Shown: piece after piece, positions 18,403-29,339 of the stretch
Layout of the letters: each line of letters starts with the position of its first letter
Position numbering within the stretch: position 1 is the first letter of the stretch
Source of the DNA: an uncultured Pelagibacteraceae bacterium
Lineage (GTDB): Bacteria; Pseudomonadota; Alphaproteobacteria; Pelagibacterales; Pelagibacteraceae
Direction: 5' to 3'
Assembly (NCBI GenBank): GCA_902519635.1
Contig: CABYKW010000003.1
Span: forward strand, 1-39,357
Length of the DNA: 39,357 nt
Made by a program: the position numbers and the translations under genes
The notes under the pieces: generated by a model
The model's input: only the letters and a program-made list of their open reading frames with translations
Told to the model about the DNA's origin: nothing
Database searches by the model: none

Positions 18403-19107
18403 ATGAAAAGCAGTATCCAGAATAAATCAAAACTAGTCAATTCTGTATTCTCTAGAGTTTACAAAAAATATGACTTAATGAATGATGTCATGTCTCTTGG
18501 AATTCATCGAATTTGGAAAAATAAATTAATCGATTGGATGAATCCTCAATTGGATGAGAGTCTTATAGATGTTGCTTCGGGTTCAGGTGATATCGCTAAA
18601 CTTTTTTCTAAGAAAAATAATAATTCAGCTAAAATTTCATGTGTTGAGCCGAATGATGAAATGTTTCGTATTGGTAAATATAATCTAGAAAAATTTAAAA
18701 ATATCAAATGGCATAAAGCAAGTGCAGAAAAGCTACCATTTAAAAATGATACTTATAATTTCTACTCAATAAGTTACGGCCTTAGAAACGTTTCTGATAT
18801 TAATATGTCTTTAAAGGAGGCATTTAGAGTTTTAAAACCTGGAGGTCGTTTCATGTGTCTAGAGTTTTCTAAAGTTGATAATGAAATAATTAATCTTTTT
18901 TATCAACAATACTCAAAAATTATTCCTTTTATTGGAAAATATATTATTGGATCATCAAAACCTTATGATTATCTTATTAAAAGTATTAATGAATTTTACA
19001 CTCAAAACGAATTAGTTGATTTAATTAAAAAAAATGGATTTTCTAATGTAGAATATAGAAATCTTTCAAATGGCATTTCTGCTATACATTCTGGATGGAA
19101 AATCTAA
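18403..19107 (+). CDS. ubiE: Ubiquinone biosynthesis C-methyltransferase UbiE
   Basis: SAM-dependent C-methyltransferase that acts on the benzoquinol ring in ubiquinone (and menaquinone) synthesis, 234 residues. The Rossmann motif I is DVASGSGDIAKLF near residue 58. The family signatures YDLMNDVMSLGIHRIWK (near 24-40) and YGLRNVSDINMSLKEAFRVLKPGG are intact, followed by LEFSK. The stop is immediately followed by the ubiB start, a conserved ubiE-ubiB pair, and coaBC and dut follow. It diverges from rpsT and the mutM relic. Confidence 0.95.
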   Translation: MKSSIQNKSKLVNSVFSRVYKKYDLMNDVMSLGIHRIWKNKLIDWMNPQLDESLIDVASGSGDIAKLFSKKNNNSAKISCVEPNDEMFRIGKYNLEKFKNIKWHKASAEKLPFKNDTYNFYSISYGLRNVSDINMSLKEAFRVLKPGGRFMCLEFSKVDNEIINLFYQQYSKIIPFIGKYIIGSSKPYDYLIKSINEFYTQNELVDLIKKNGFSNVEYRNLSNGISAIHSGWKI

Positions 19108-20673
19108 ATGTTTAAAAGAATTTTTCAATTAATTAAAATTGCAAGAAAATTATCTACGTCTGGTGCAATAGATACAATTCACCAAATTTATAATTTACCC
19201 TTAATTATAAATCTTTTTTTTAATATTATTTCTATTGGATCTCAAAAAAAAATATTAAACATCCAAAAACAACCTGGAGAAAAACTTTGTATAGCTCTCG
19301 AAGGAATGGGTACTACTTTTATTAAACTTGGACAATTTCTTGCGACAAGACCAGATATTATTGGCGAAGAACTAGCAAAAAATTTAGAAAAATTGCAAGA
19401 TAGACTTCCTGCATTTGATACTAATGAGGCTAGAAAGATTATTAGAAAAGAAGTTGGAGATAGTCAGTATAAAAATATTTTGGAACTTAGCGAACCAATT
19501 GCAGCAGCCTCTATTGCTCAAGTTCATATAGCAAAAATTAAAAATGCTAATAAAAATAAGGAAGTAGCAATTAAAATTTTAAGACCAAACATAGAAAAGT
19601 TATTCAATGAAGAGTTAGATGCTTTAATGTTATTTGCATATATAGTTGAAAATTTATTTTTAAAAGCAAAAAGACTTAAATTAGTAGAAGTTGTTCATTT
19701 ATTGCGTGAAATTACAAATATCGAAATGGACTTACGATTTGAGGCGGCAGCTGCAAATGAATTATATGAAAATACAAAAAATGATAAAGGCTTTAACGTG
19801 CCTGAAATCTTCTGGAATTATACTACTAAAAAGATCCTAACCTTAGACAAAGTAGATGGAATATCTATCCGTGAGCATGAAAAGCTTAAAAACCAAGGAA
19901 TTGATTTAAAAATCTTAGCAGAAAACTTAATACAACATTTTTTAAAACAAGCAGTCAGAGATGGTTTTTTTCATGGAGACATGCATCAGGGAAATTTATT
20001 TGTTGATAATCAAGGAAATATCATACCTGTAGATTTTGGCATAATGGGTCGATTAGACAAAAACAATAGAAAATTTTTAGCAGAAATTTTATACGGTTTT
20101 ATTCAAAGAGATTATGTAAAAGTAGCAGAAGTTCATTTTAAAGCTGGCCTGGTTCCCCAAGATGCTTCTAAAGAAGAATTTGCTCAAGCGTTAAGATCTG
20201 TTGGAGAACCTATCTTCGGTCAATCTATTAAAGATATATCAGGAGGAAATTTATTGGCCCAACTTTTTGAAATAACTGAAAAATTTAATATGCCAACACA
20301 AACTCCCTTGCTTATCTTACAAAAAACTATGGTTGTGGTAGAAGGTGTTTCAAGAAAACTTTATCCAGAAACTAATATATGGCAAGTTTCTAGGCCAGTT
20401 TTAGAAGATTGGCTAAAAAATATTAAAAGTCCAAAGTCTACTTTAGATACAGCTTTGAATACTTCTGCTGAAATAATAAAAAGAATACCTGATTTTCCTG
20501 ATTTGATGGATAAGGCCAATTATGCTCTTCAATTAATGGCAGAAGGGAAATTAAATATAGGGCCAAGAAATAGCAAAAATCTAGAGATTGAACAAATGAA
20601 GTTAAAAAATCTTAGAAACAATTTGATAATTGGTTTTTTTGGTATTGTAATTTTAAGTCTATTAGTATTTTAA
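19108..20673 (+). CDS. ubiB: UbiB atypical kinase-like ATPase
   Basis: Membrane-associated protein-kinase-like ATPase required for ubiquinone synthesis, 521 residues. The ADCK family signatures are present: the KxGQ motif in FIKLGQFLATRPD (near 70), the alanine-rich loop PIAAASIAQVH replacing the glycine-rich loop, the invariant lysine in VAIKILRP, the catalytic GDMHQGN and the metal-binding VDFGIMG. The last 25 residues form a hydrophobic C-terminal helix. UbiB proteins act as ATPases that help extract or present quinone intermediates. It is directly joined to ubiE with no spacer. Confidence 0.95.
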   Translation: MFKRIFQLIKIARKLSTSGAIDTIHQIYNLPLIINLFFNIISIGSQKKILNIQKQPGEKLCIALEGMGTTFIKLGQFLATRPDIIGEELAKNLEKLQDRLPAFDTNEARKIIRKEVGDSQYKNILELSEPIAAASIAQVHIAKIKNANKNKEVAIKILRPNIEKLFNEELDALMLFAYIVENLFLKAKRLKLVEVVHLLREITNIEMDLRFEAAAANELYENTKNDKGFNVPEIFWNYTTKKILTLDKVDGISIREHEKLKNQGIDLKILAENLIQHFLKQAVRDGFFHGDMHQGNLFVDNQGNIIPVDFGIMGRLDKNNRKFLAEILYGFIQRDYVKVAEVHFKAGLVPQDASKEEFAQALRSVGEPIFGQSIKDISGGNLLAQLFEITEKFNMPTQTPLLILQKTMVVVEGVSRKLYPETNIWQVSRPVLEDWLKNIKSPKSTLDTALNTSAEIIKRIPDFPDLMDKANYALQLMAEGKLNIGPRNSKNLEIEQMKLKNLRNNLIIGFFGIVILSLLVF

Positions 20674-20680
20674 TTGCATA

Positions 20681-21910
20681 ATGTCATTAAAAAATAAAAA
20701 AATTTTAATAGTCGTTGGAGGTGGCATATCTGCCTATAAAGCTCTTGACCTTATAAGATTATTAAAAAAAAATAACGTAGATGTAAAAACTATTCTTACT
20801 AAAAGTGGTAAGGAGTTTGTTACACCTCTCTCGATTACGACCTTGACAAAAAATAAAACGTTCGAAGATATTTTTGATAAAGATACAGAAGCTGAAATTG
20901 ATCATATAGCTTTATCTAGGTGGGCTGATTTAATTATCGTTTTGCCTACAACTGCAAACTTTATGACAAAATTAAGCATAGGTAAGGCTGAAGATTTACC
21001 TACAACAGTGTTACTGGCTTCTAACAAAGATATTCTTTTGGTTCCAGCTATGAATGTTCGAATGTGGCTTCATAAAGCAACACAACGAAATTTAAAAATT
21101 TTACAAGATTATGGTTACCTTTTTATTGGTCCTGAAAAAGGTGAAATGGCTTGTGGTGAGTACGGAGAAGGAAAGATGTCTAGCCCAAGACAAATTTATT
21201 CTTACCTAAAAAATTATTTTAATCAAAAGAATTTAGTCAAAAATAAAAATTTCAAAGCTTTAGTTACAACTGGACCAACTAGAGAATATTTAGATCCAGT
21301 GAGATATATTTCCAATGAGTCAAGCGGCAAACAAGGATATGAAGTAGCTCTAGCATTAAAAAGATTGGGTATTAAAACTAAACTAATCGTAGGACCATCT
21401 AATCTTATTCACTCTAAAGATTTAAAAATCAAAAAAATAATTACTGCAAAGGAAATGATGAATGAGGTTAAAAAATCTTTACCAGTAGATATAGCTGTTT
21501 GTGCGGCTGCAGTTTCTGACTTTAAACCAATTAATAAAAGTAAAAATAAAATTAAAAAAAACAACTCAAATATAAATAATATAATTTTAGAAAAAAACCC
21601 TGATATTTTAGATTTTTTAAGTAAAAATAATAAAGCTAGACCCAAAATAGTAGTTGGCTTTTCTGCTGAAACAGAAAATGTTATTCAAAACTCGAAAGCA
21701 AAAATTAAAGAAAAATATTGCGACTTAATTGTAGCAAATGATGTTTCCAGAAAAGAATCTGGATTTAATTCAGATTATAATAAAGTTTCTATAATCGATA
21801 AAAAAGGTAAAATTAAATCTATTCCAAAAAATAAAAAAAGTTATATTGCTAATACAATTGCTAAAATTATATTAGATAAACTTTTAATGAATGACAAAAA
21901 TATTAATTAA
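20681..21910 (+). CDS. coaBC: Bifunctional CoaBC
   Basis: Joins phosphopantothenoylcysteine decarboxylase (CoaC, N-terminal flavoprotein, about 1-185) and phosphopantothenate-cysteine ligase (CoaB, about 190-409) of coenzyme A synthesis. Catalytic His75 (DHIALSRWAD), Asn125 (PAMNVRMW) and Cys158 (MACGEYGEG) fall at the same numbers as in E. coli. The CoaB half has VTTGPTREYLDPVRYISNES and the AAAVSDF loop. It starts seven bases after ubiB and overlaps dut by 20 bases, an unusually long overlap in this window. Confidence 0.96.
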   Translation: MSLKNKKILIVVGGGISAYKALDLIRLLKKNNVDVKTILTKSGKEFVTPLSITTLTKNKTFEDIFDKDTEAEIDHIALSRWADLIIVLPTTANFMTKLSIGKAEDLPTTVLLASNKDILLVPAMNVRMWLHKATQRNLKILQDYGYLFIGPEKGEMACGEYGEGKMSSPRQIYSYLKNYFNQKNLVKNKNFKALVTTGPTREYLDPVRYISNESSGKQGYEVALALKRLGIKTKLIVGPSNLIHSKDLKIKKIITAKEMMNEVKKSLPVDIAVCAAAVSDFKPINKSKNKIKKNNSNINNIILEKNPDILDFLSKNNKARPKIVVGFSAETENVIQNSKAKIKEKYCDLIVANDVSRKESGFNSDYNKVSIIDKKGKIKSIPKNKKSYIANTIAKIILDKLLMNDKNIN

Positions 21911-22331
21911 GAGACTGTCCAAGGAAGTTTCTTTGCCCAAATACGAAACAAATGGATCTTCAGGTATGGATTTAGCCGCAAATATAGATGCGAATATTAA
22001 TATTGATCCAGGCAAAACTGCAATTATTCCAACGGGTTTTTCATTATCTATTCCAAAAGGATTTGAAGTACAGATCAGACCAAGATCTGGATTAGCAGCT
22101 AAAAAAAAGATAAGTGTTTTAAATACACCGGGTACAATTGATGCTGATTATAGAGGTGAAATCAAAGTAATATTGATCAATCTTGGCCAGGAAACATTTA
22201 CAGTAGAAAAAGGACTTCGAGTCGCTCAAATGGTTGTATGTCCTATAGTTCAAGCTAAACTTAAAGAAGTTGATGATTTAAGCAAAACTGAACGAGGTAA
22301 AGGTGGTTTTGGATCTACAGGAACTAAATAA
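21891..22331 (+). CDS. dut: dUTP diphosphatase
   Basis: Trimeric dUTPase that hydrolyses dUTP to dUMP and keeps uracil out of DNA, 146 residues. All five family motifs are visible: GSSGMDLAA, RPRSGLAAK, GTIDADYRGEIKV with the catalytic aspartate, RVAQMVV, and the flexible C-terminal RGKGGFGSTG. The first ATG lies inside the 3' end of coaBC in another frame. The residues it encodes (MTKILIKRL) match the expected first strand, so this start is preferred despite the 20-base overlap. Confidence 0.96.
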   Translation: MTKILIKRLSKEVSLPKYETNGSSGMDLAANIDANINIDPGKTAIIPTGFSLSIPKGFEVQIRPRSGLAAKKKISVLNTPGTIDADYRGEIKVILINLGQETFTVEKGLRVAQMVVCPIVQAKLKEVDDLSKTERGKGGFGSTGTK

Positions 22332-22339
22332 TTCTGGAA

Positions 22340-23083
22340 ATGAAAATTAACTTAGGACAATTTAGGCGATTCGAAAAACAAATAATCTTAAAAAGTATTG
22401 GTTTAGCAGGACAAAAGAAAATATTTGCTGCAAATGTTTTAATTATTGGTCTAGGAGGTTTGGGATGCCCTTTGCTAACTTATTTGGTGTCCTCTGGGGT
22501 TGGTAAAATCGGTATTGTAGATTTTGATAAAGTTGAAATTTCTAATTTAAATAGACAAACATTATTTAATCCCAGCGATGTAGGTAAATTTAAAGTTGAT
22601 CAGGCCAAAAAGGCTATTAACAAAATAAATAAGAAAATAAAAATTATTTCATTTAAAAAAAAAATAACATTCAAAAATATAAAGAAAATTTTAAGTAGTT
22701 TTGATATTATATGTGATGGTACAGACAATTATAACTCTAGGTATTTAATAAATGATTATTGTGTTAAAAATAAAAAAATACTAATCTCATCAGCTATAAG
22801 TAAATTTGATGGTCAACTCATGAAATTTGATTTTAAGAAAAAAGGACCTTGTTATAGATGTTTCATGCCAAGTCCGCCCGATAATGAAAATAATTGCCAG
22901 ACAGAAGGAATATTTTCTCCAGTTGCTGGCATTATGGGTACTTTGCAAGCAAATGAAGTTTTGAAATGTATATTGAATACAAAAAATGATTTGGCAAATC
23001 GTATACTTATATTTGATTCCTTGAATACTGAATTCAGAAAATCAAAAATATCTATTAACCCAAAATGTATTAATAAATGCTAA
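22340..23083 (+). CDS. MoeB/ThiF/HesA-family adenylyltransferase
   Basis: E1-like enzyme of 247 residues that adenylates the C-terminus of a ubiquitin-like sulfur carrier (MoaD or ThiS). The nucleotide-binding motif GLGGLGCPLLTYL is near residue 37 and the VDFDKVEISNLNRQ arginine-finger region follows, then CDGTDNYNSRYLIND. The zinc pair CYRC and the catalytic-loop cysteine in NCQTEGIFSPVAGIMG are visible. The second zinc site is CINKC at the extreme C-terminus, with three residues between cysteines where CxxC is usual. MoeB and ThiF cannot be separated by sequence alone. dut-moeB adjacency is common in alphaproteobacteria. It overlaps the next gene by seven bases. Confidence 0.88.
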   Translation: MKINLGQFRRFEKQIILKSIGLAGQKKIFAANVLIIGLGGLGCPLLTYLVSSGVGKIGIVDFDKVEISNLNRQTLFNPSDVGKFKVDQAKKAINKINKKIKIISFKKKITFKNIKKILSSFDIICDGTDNYNSRYLINDYCVKNKKILISSAISKFDGQLMKFDFKKKGPCYRCFMPSPPDNENNCQTEGIFSPVAGIMGTLQANEVLKCILNTKNDLANRILIFDSLNTEFRKSKISINPKCINKC

Positions 23084-23523
23084 GAATAATTATAATTATT
23101 TTTAGCGTTTTATTTTTTGAAAGTTCAAGCTTTTCTCAAGATGAATATTTTTTAACTTTACGTTATGATAAAGTTCATCTTAGACAAGGTCCATCTCGAG
23201 AGTATCCAATAAAAATTTTATATAAAAAGAAATTTTTGCCAGTTTTAATTCAAGATAAATCTGATAATTTTAGAAAAATAAGAGATCATGAAAATAATTC
23301 TGGCTGGATACATGTATCTCAACTTTCAAAGAAAAAAGCTGCCATAGTAATTGATGAACAACTAATAATGTTCAAAAATCCTACAGTTTATTCAAAACCT
23401 TTAGTGATACTTAAAAAAGGACGTCTTGCAAAAATTATAAAATGCAAAGAAACTTGGTGCAAGGCTAAATCTGATAAATATAAAGGGTGGATAAAAAAAG
23501 ATAGTTTGTGGGGCCTGCTTTAA
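23077..23523 (+). CDS. Exported bacterial SH3-domain protein
   Basis: 148 residues with a short signal peptide (MLRIIIIIFSVLFFESSSFS, probable cleavage near residue 21) followed by two SH3_3-like repeats. The first is LRQGPSREYPIKILYKKK with GWIHVSQLS, and the second is FKNPTVYSKPLVILKKG with CKAKSDKYKGWIKKDSLWG. Such proteins usually lie in the periplasm and are thought to bind cell wall or other proteins; the exact role is unknown. It overlaps the MoeB-like gene by seven bases and the convergent DUF2061-like gene by four. Confidence 0.8.
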   Translation: MLRIIIIIFSVLFFESSSFSQDEYFLTLRYDKVHLRQGPSREYPIKILYKKKFLPVLIQDKSDNFRKIRDHENNSGWIHVSQLSKKKAAIVIDEQLIMFKNPTVYSKPLVILKKGRLAKIIKCKETWCKAKSDKYKGWIKKDSLWGLL

Positions 23524-23762
23524 CCTTTAACTTTTGAGGCCCAAAATTTGTCTAACAAAAAGTACCAAACGGCATTAGCTAATGGTTCCACTATAGCGTC
23601 TGTAAGAGCAATCGTAAAAGAAACATCTGCTACCAACATTAAAACGATGATTGCTATTGCAAAGTGACCAATAGTATAGATTATTGTTCTAAGTATTGAT
23701 CCTTTATTAGATTTATAAATATTTTTTGCAGTTGAAAAAATGCCTTGAGTTAATTCTGTCAT
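23520..23762 (-). CDS. DUF2061-like small membrane protein
   Basis: 80 residues with two hydrophobic helices (about 28-46 and 51-68). The arrangement of ILRTIIYTIGHF, a first helix, TDAIVEPLANAVWYFLLDKFW and a short basic tail resembles DUF2061 membrane proteins, whose function is unknown. Its start overlaps the stop of the preceding small membrane gene by four bases, so the two are probably made together. Its 3' end overlaps the SH3 gene by four bases. Confidence 0.68.
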   Translation of the reverse strand: MTELTQGIFSTAKNIYKSNKGSILRTIIYTIGHFAIAIIVLMLVADVSFTIALTDAIVEPLANAVWYFLLDKFWASKVKG

Positions 23763-24001
23763 CTATTTATATCCCTTCTAGGATCTTTAATTTTCTTCAC
23801 TTTATCTAGAACTCCAGATATTTTTGCGGTTATATATACAGTATAAACAATTGCAAAACCTAAAGCCATTGTTGATAGGATAGTATATATTGCAGATAAA
23901 ATCCTTTCTTCAAACCAATTTTCAACCCCAGAGTTAGAATGATATAAAATATTCCAAAAAAATACAAAACTGATTTCGTATATTATTATTAATTTTAACA
24001 T
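23759..24001 (-). CDS. Small two-helix membrane protein, unknown
   Basis: 80 residues that I cannot place in a family. The first hydrophobic segment is about 2-20, a polar stretch follows (NSGVENWFEERI), and a second helix runs about 34-60. The tail is basic (KVKKIKDPRRDINR). It lies 24 bases downstream of katG on the same strand and overlaps the DUF2061-like gene by four bases. The coupling to another membrane protein of the same size is the main support that it is real. Confidence 0.62.
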   Translation of the reverse strand: MLKLIIIYEISFVFFWNILYHSNSGVENWFEERILSAIYTILSTMALGFAIVYTVYITAKISGVLDKVKKIKDPRRDINR

Positions 24002-24025
24002 TCCATTCTATTGCAAATTAGTTGA

Positions 24026-26233
<2,208 letters not shown>

Positions 26234-26252
26234 CTAGTAAGTCAATATGAAA

Positions 26253-26666
26253 TTATTTTTTTTGTAAGCTAATTACAACCTCTAAATCTTTAATTTTTTT
26301 TCCTTTAGGTGGATTTGGAATTTTCTTTAAAACAACTTCTTGATAATCAATATCAGTCAGTTTTTTTTTATCAGGATCATAAAAATGATGGTGCGACTTT
26401 ATGTTCGTATCATAATAACTTTTGCTAGAATTTGTCAAAATTTCTCTTATATGCCCAGCTTTTTTAAATGCTTCAACAGTATTATAAATTGTTGCTAAAG
26501 AAATCCTTTTCTGCATTTTTTTGTTAACTGTTTTATTTAATGACTCAGCTGTAAAATGAAAAGTTTCTTTTCGATCAAACAATTTTTTAGCTATCAAAAT
26601 TCTTTGTTTTGTTGGCCTAAGGTTAGAAGATCTTAATCTATTTATAATTTCTTTTTTTTGTTGCAT
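26253..26666 (-). CDS. irr: Fur-family iron/haem regulator Irr
   Basis: 137-residue Fur-family transcription factor. The winged-helix part has LRPTKQRILIAKKLF and ISLATIYNTVEAFKKAGHI. The dimerisation domain carries the triple histidine His92-94 in HHHFYDPDKKKLTDI, characteristic of Irr. The protein has no cysteine at all, so it lacks the structural zinc CxxC pairs of Fur and PerR and the haem regulatory Cys-Pro motif. Divergence from fabA-fabB-fabI is the arrangement seen around irr in rhizobia and Brucella, supporting Irr over Fur or Zur. katG follows on the same strand. Confidence 0.85.
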   Translation of the reverse strand: MQQKKEIINRLRSSNLRPTKQRILIAKKLFDRKETFHFTAESLNKTVNKKMQKRISLATIYNTVEAFKKAGHIREILTNSSKSYYDTNIKSHHHFYDPDKKKLTDIDYQEVVLKKIPNPPKGKKIKDLEVVISLQKK

Positions 26667-26678
26667 AAACTATAGCTT

Positions 26679-26695
26679 TTTAGAAGTATTTAAAA
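26679..26695. promoter_or_regulatory. Candidate Irr operator between irr and fabA
   Basis: TTTAGAA-GTA-TTTAAAA, 17 bases, lies 12 bases upstream of the irr start. It matches the katG-upstream site in its left half and spacing. To its right are the TATATAA-type repeats (TTATATAA, TTATATAA, TATATAA within 26698-26727). Together these could serve irr autoregulation and control of fabA. Confidence 0.4.
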
Positions 26696-26755
26696 TTTAT
26701 ATAATTATTTATATAAAATTGTATATAAATCAAGTAAAAACTATTAACTAAATCT

Positions 26756-27259
26756 ATGCAAAAGAATAATTTTAATTACGATGAATTAATTGCTTGTGGC
26801 AACGGGGAATTATTTGGCGAAGGTAATGCCAAGCTTCCTTTGCCTCCTATGTTGATGTTTGACAGAATTACTGAAATTAAAAAAGATGTAGGTGAGTTTA
26901 AAAAAGGTTTTATTAAAGCAGAACTAGATATAAAAGATAATTTATGGTTTTTTGATTGTCATTTTAAAAACGATCCAGTTATGCCAGGTTGTTTGGGACT
27001 GGATGCGATGTGGCAATTAGTTGGTTTTTATTTAGGATGGATAGGTGAACCTGGAAAAGGAAGAGCTTTAGGGGTAAATACTGTAAAATTTACAGGTGAG
27101 GTGCTAAAAAAAGCCAAAATGGCAACTTATGAAATAAATATGAAAAGGGTTTTAAAAAAAGAAGGTGCTGTAGTTGGTCTTGCTAATGGTATATTGAGTG
27201 CTGATGGAAAGGTAATTTATACTGCTGAAAATTTAAAAGTAGGTTTATTTAAGTCATGA
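26756..27259 (+). CDS. fabA: 3-hydroxydecanoyl-ACP dehydratase/isomerase
   Basis: Hot-dog-fold enzyme that dehydrates 3-hydroxydecanoyl-ACP and isomerises the trans-2 to the cis-3 product, the branch point to unsaturated fatty acids. 167 residues. The catalytic pair is His69 ([14 protein letters not shown]) and Asp83 ([15 protein letters not shown]), a FabA signature that separates it from FabZ. It overlaps fabB by four bases (ATGA) and is the first gene of fabA-fabB-fabI. Confidence 0.97.
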   Translation: MQKNNFNYDELIACGNGELFGEGNAKLPLPPMLMFDRITEIKKDVGEFKKGFIKAELDIKDNLWFFDCHFKNDPVMPGCLGLDAMWQLVGFYLGWIGEPGKGRALGVNTVKFTGEVLKKAKMATYEINMKRVLKKEGAVVGLANGILSADGKVIYTAENLKVGLFKS

Positions 27260-28467
27260 AAAGAGTTGTAATAACAGGTGTTGGAATTGTATCTTGTCTT
27301 GGAAATAATCAAGAAGAAGTTTATCAATCTCTTCTGAACTCAAAATCAGGAATATCTTTTTCTGAAGAATACAAAGAACATAATTTAAAGAGTCATGTAC
27401 ACGGAAAACCTAATATTAAAATTCAAGATCATGTTGATAGAAAAACAATAAGATTTATGGGATCTGGGTCAGCATATAATTATATTGCTATGAAGGAAGC
27501 AGTTAAAGACTCTGGATTAGAGGAAAAAGAAATAAGTAATATTTCTACTGGAATTGTTATGGGTTCAGGTGGTCCTTCAATAGAAAATGTGATCCTAGCT
27601 GCAGATAAGACTAGAGCAAAAACTCCAAAATTAATGGGTCCATTTATTGTACCAAGAACAATGGCAAGTACAGCATCAGCAACTTTGGCTGTTCCTTTTA
27701 AAATTAAGGGAGTTAATTATACGATGAGTTCCGCTTGTGCTACAAGTGGACACTGTATAGGAAATTCTGTTGAACTAATACAATCTGGTAAACAAAAAAT
27801 TATGTTTGCCGGTGGAAGTGAAGAGCTACATTGGGCAATGACTGCAATGTTTGATGCTATGACAGCTTTATCTTCAAAATATAATGATACTCCTGAAAAA
27901 GCTTCAAGAGCATATGATAAGACTAGGGATGGATTTGTTATTGCTGGAGGTGGTGGAGTTTTAGTGCTTGAGGAATACGAACATGCAAAAGCAAGAGGTG
28001 CAAAAATTTATGCCGAGATTACTGGTTATGGAGCAACATCAGATGGGTATGATATGGTAGCACCCTCTGGAGAAGGAGCTGTTAGGTGTATGCAGATTGC
28101 ATTAAAAACATCTAGGAATAAAATGGATTATATTAACACTCATGGTACGTCCACTCCAGTTGGAGATATTACAGAATTAAAAGCTATAGCGGAAACATTT
28201 AAGGAAAAAATTCCAAAAATAAGTTCAACAAAATCTTTATCAGGGCATCCCTTGGGAGCTGCATCAGTACATGAAGCTATCTATAGTTTAATAATGATGA
28301 AAAATAATTTTATAACTGGGTCTGCGAACATTAATGAAATGGATGAGGAAGCAAAAAAATTTCCAATAATTAGTAAAACTGAAAAAGAAGTAAGTTTAAA
28401 CGCAGTTATGTCTAATAGTTTTGGATTTGGCGGAACAAATGCAACATTAATTTTTGAAAAGGTATAA
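27256..28467 (+). CDS. fabB: 3-oxoacyl-ACP synthase I
   Basis: Condensing enzyme that elongates acyl-ACP, including the cis-unsaturated intermediate made by FabA. 403 residues, thiolase fold. The catalytic triad is Cys161 (SSACATSGH), His296 ([11 protein letters not shown]) and His331 ([11 protein letters not shown]), with Lys326 also conserved. The Cys-His-His type and pairing with fabA indicate KAS I. The start overlaps the fabA stop and the stop adjoins fabI with no spacer. Confidence 0.96.
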   Translation: MKRVVITGVGIVSCLGNNQEEVYQSLLNSKSGISFSEEYKEHNLKSHVHGKPNIKIQDHVDRKTIRFMGSGSAYNYIAMKEAVKDSGLEEKEISNISTGIVMGSGGPSIENVILAADKTRAKTPKLMGPFIVPRTMASTASATLAVPFKIKGVNYTMSSACATSGHCIGNSVELIQSGKQKIMFAGGSEELHWAMTAMFDAMTALSSKYNDTPEKASRAYDKTRDGFVIAGGGGVLVLEEYEHAKARGAKIYAEITGYGATSDGYDMVAPSGEGAVRCMQIALKTSRNKMDYINTHGTSTPVGDITELKAIAETFKEKIPKISSTKSLSGHPLGAASVHEAIYSLIMMKNNFITGSANINEMDEEAKKFPIISKTEKEVSLNAVMSNSFGFGGTNATLIFEKV

Positions 28468-29253
28468 ATGAGTTTAGCTAAAGGTAAAAAAGGATTAATT
28501 ATGGGAGTTGCCAATGAAAGATCAATCGCTTGGGGTATATCACAAAAACTTGCTGAAGCTGGAGCTGAATTAGCGTTTACCTATCTTGGAGATGCATTAA
28601 AAAAAAGAGTTGTTCCATTAGCCAAATCCCTAAATTCTGAATTTACACTGAGTTGCAACGTAGAAAATAAAGAGGAAATTGTTAAACTTTTTGAAGATAT
28701 AAAGGCAAAGTGGGGACAAATTGATTTTGTTGTTCATGCAGTAGCTTTTTCTGATAAAGCAGAATTATCTGGAGAATATTTAAATACTACAAGAGAAAAC
28801 TTTTTAAAGAGCATGTTGGTATCATGTTTTTCTTTTACTGAAGTTGCAAAAGAAGCTGAAAAAATAATGAAAAAAGGCGGAAGTATGCTAACTTTAACTT
28901 ACGAGTCTACTAAAGCTATTCCAAACTATAACGTGATGGGTGTTTGTAAATCTGCCCTAGAAGCGAGTGTAAAATATTTGGCTAGAGATCTTGGTTCAAA
29001 AGGAATTAGAGTAAATGCTATAAGTGCTGGACCAATTAAAACACTTGCGGCTTCTGCTATTGGAGATGCAAAATTTCTATATAAGTGGAATGAAAATCAT
29101 TCTTTTTTAAAGAGAAATGTAGATATTAATGATGTAGGAAATTCTGCTTTATACCTTTTAAGCGATCTAGCAGCTGGTGTAACGGGAGAAATTCATTACG
29201 TAGATGCAGGTTATAATAAGGTAGGTATGCCTGATCCTAAAAATATTTCTTAG
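28468..29253 (+). CDS. fabI: Enoyl-ACP reductase FabI
   Basis: NADH-dependent reductase completing each fatty-acid elongation cycle, 261 residues, short-chain dehydrogenase fold. The N-terminal cofactor motif is MGVANERSIAWGIS. Catalytic Tyr145, Tyr154 and Lys161 sit in LTYEST...YNVMGVCK, with the Y-x6-K spacing of FabI. The substrate loop ISAGPIKTLAASAI follows. It is the third gene of the fabABI operon, the target of triclosan and isoniazid-like inhibitors in other bacteria. An 86-base AT-rich gap follows, with a small TGCA/TGCA hairpin but no convincing terminator. Confidence 0.96.
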   Translation: MSLAKGKKGLIMGVANERSIAWGISQKLAEAGAELAFTYLGDALKKRVVPLAKSLNSEFTLSCNVENKEEIVKLFEDIKAKWGQIDFVVHAVAFSDKAELSGEYLNTTRENFLKSMLVSCFSFTEVAKEAEKIMKKGGSMLTLTYESTKAIPNYNVMGVCKSALEASVKYLARDLGSKGIRVNAISAGPIKTLAASAIGDAKFLYKWNENHSFLKRNVDINDVGNSALYLLSDLAAGVTGEIHYVDAGYNKVGMPDPKNIS

Positions 29254-29339
29254 CCTGCAAAAAATGCATGTCTGGGTTAGAATCATAGCAATTATCAAAT
29301 AAAACAAAAATTTATTAAACTATTAAAGAAAATAGATAA

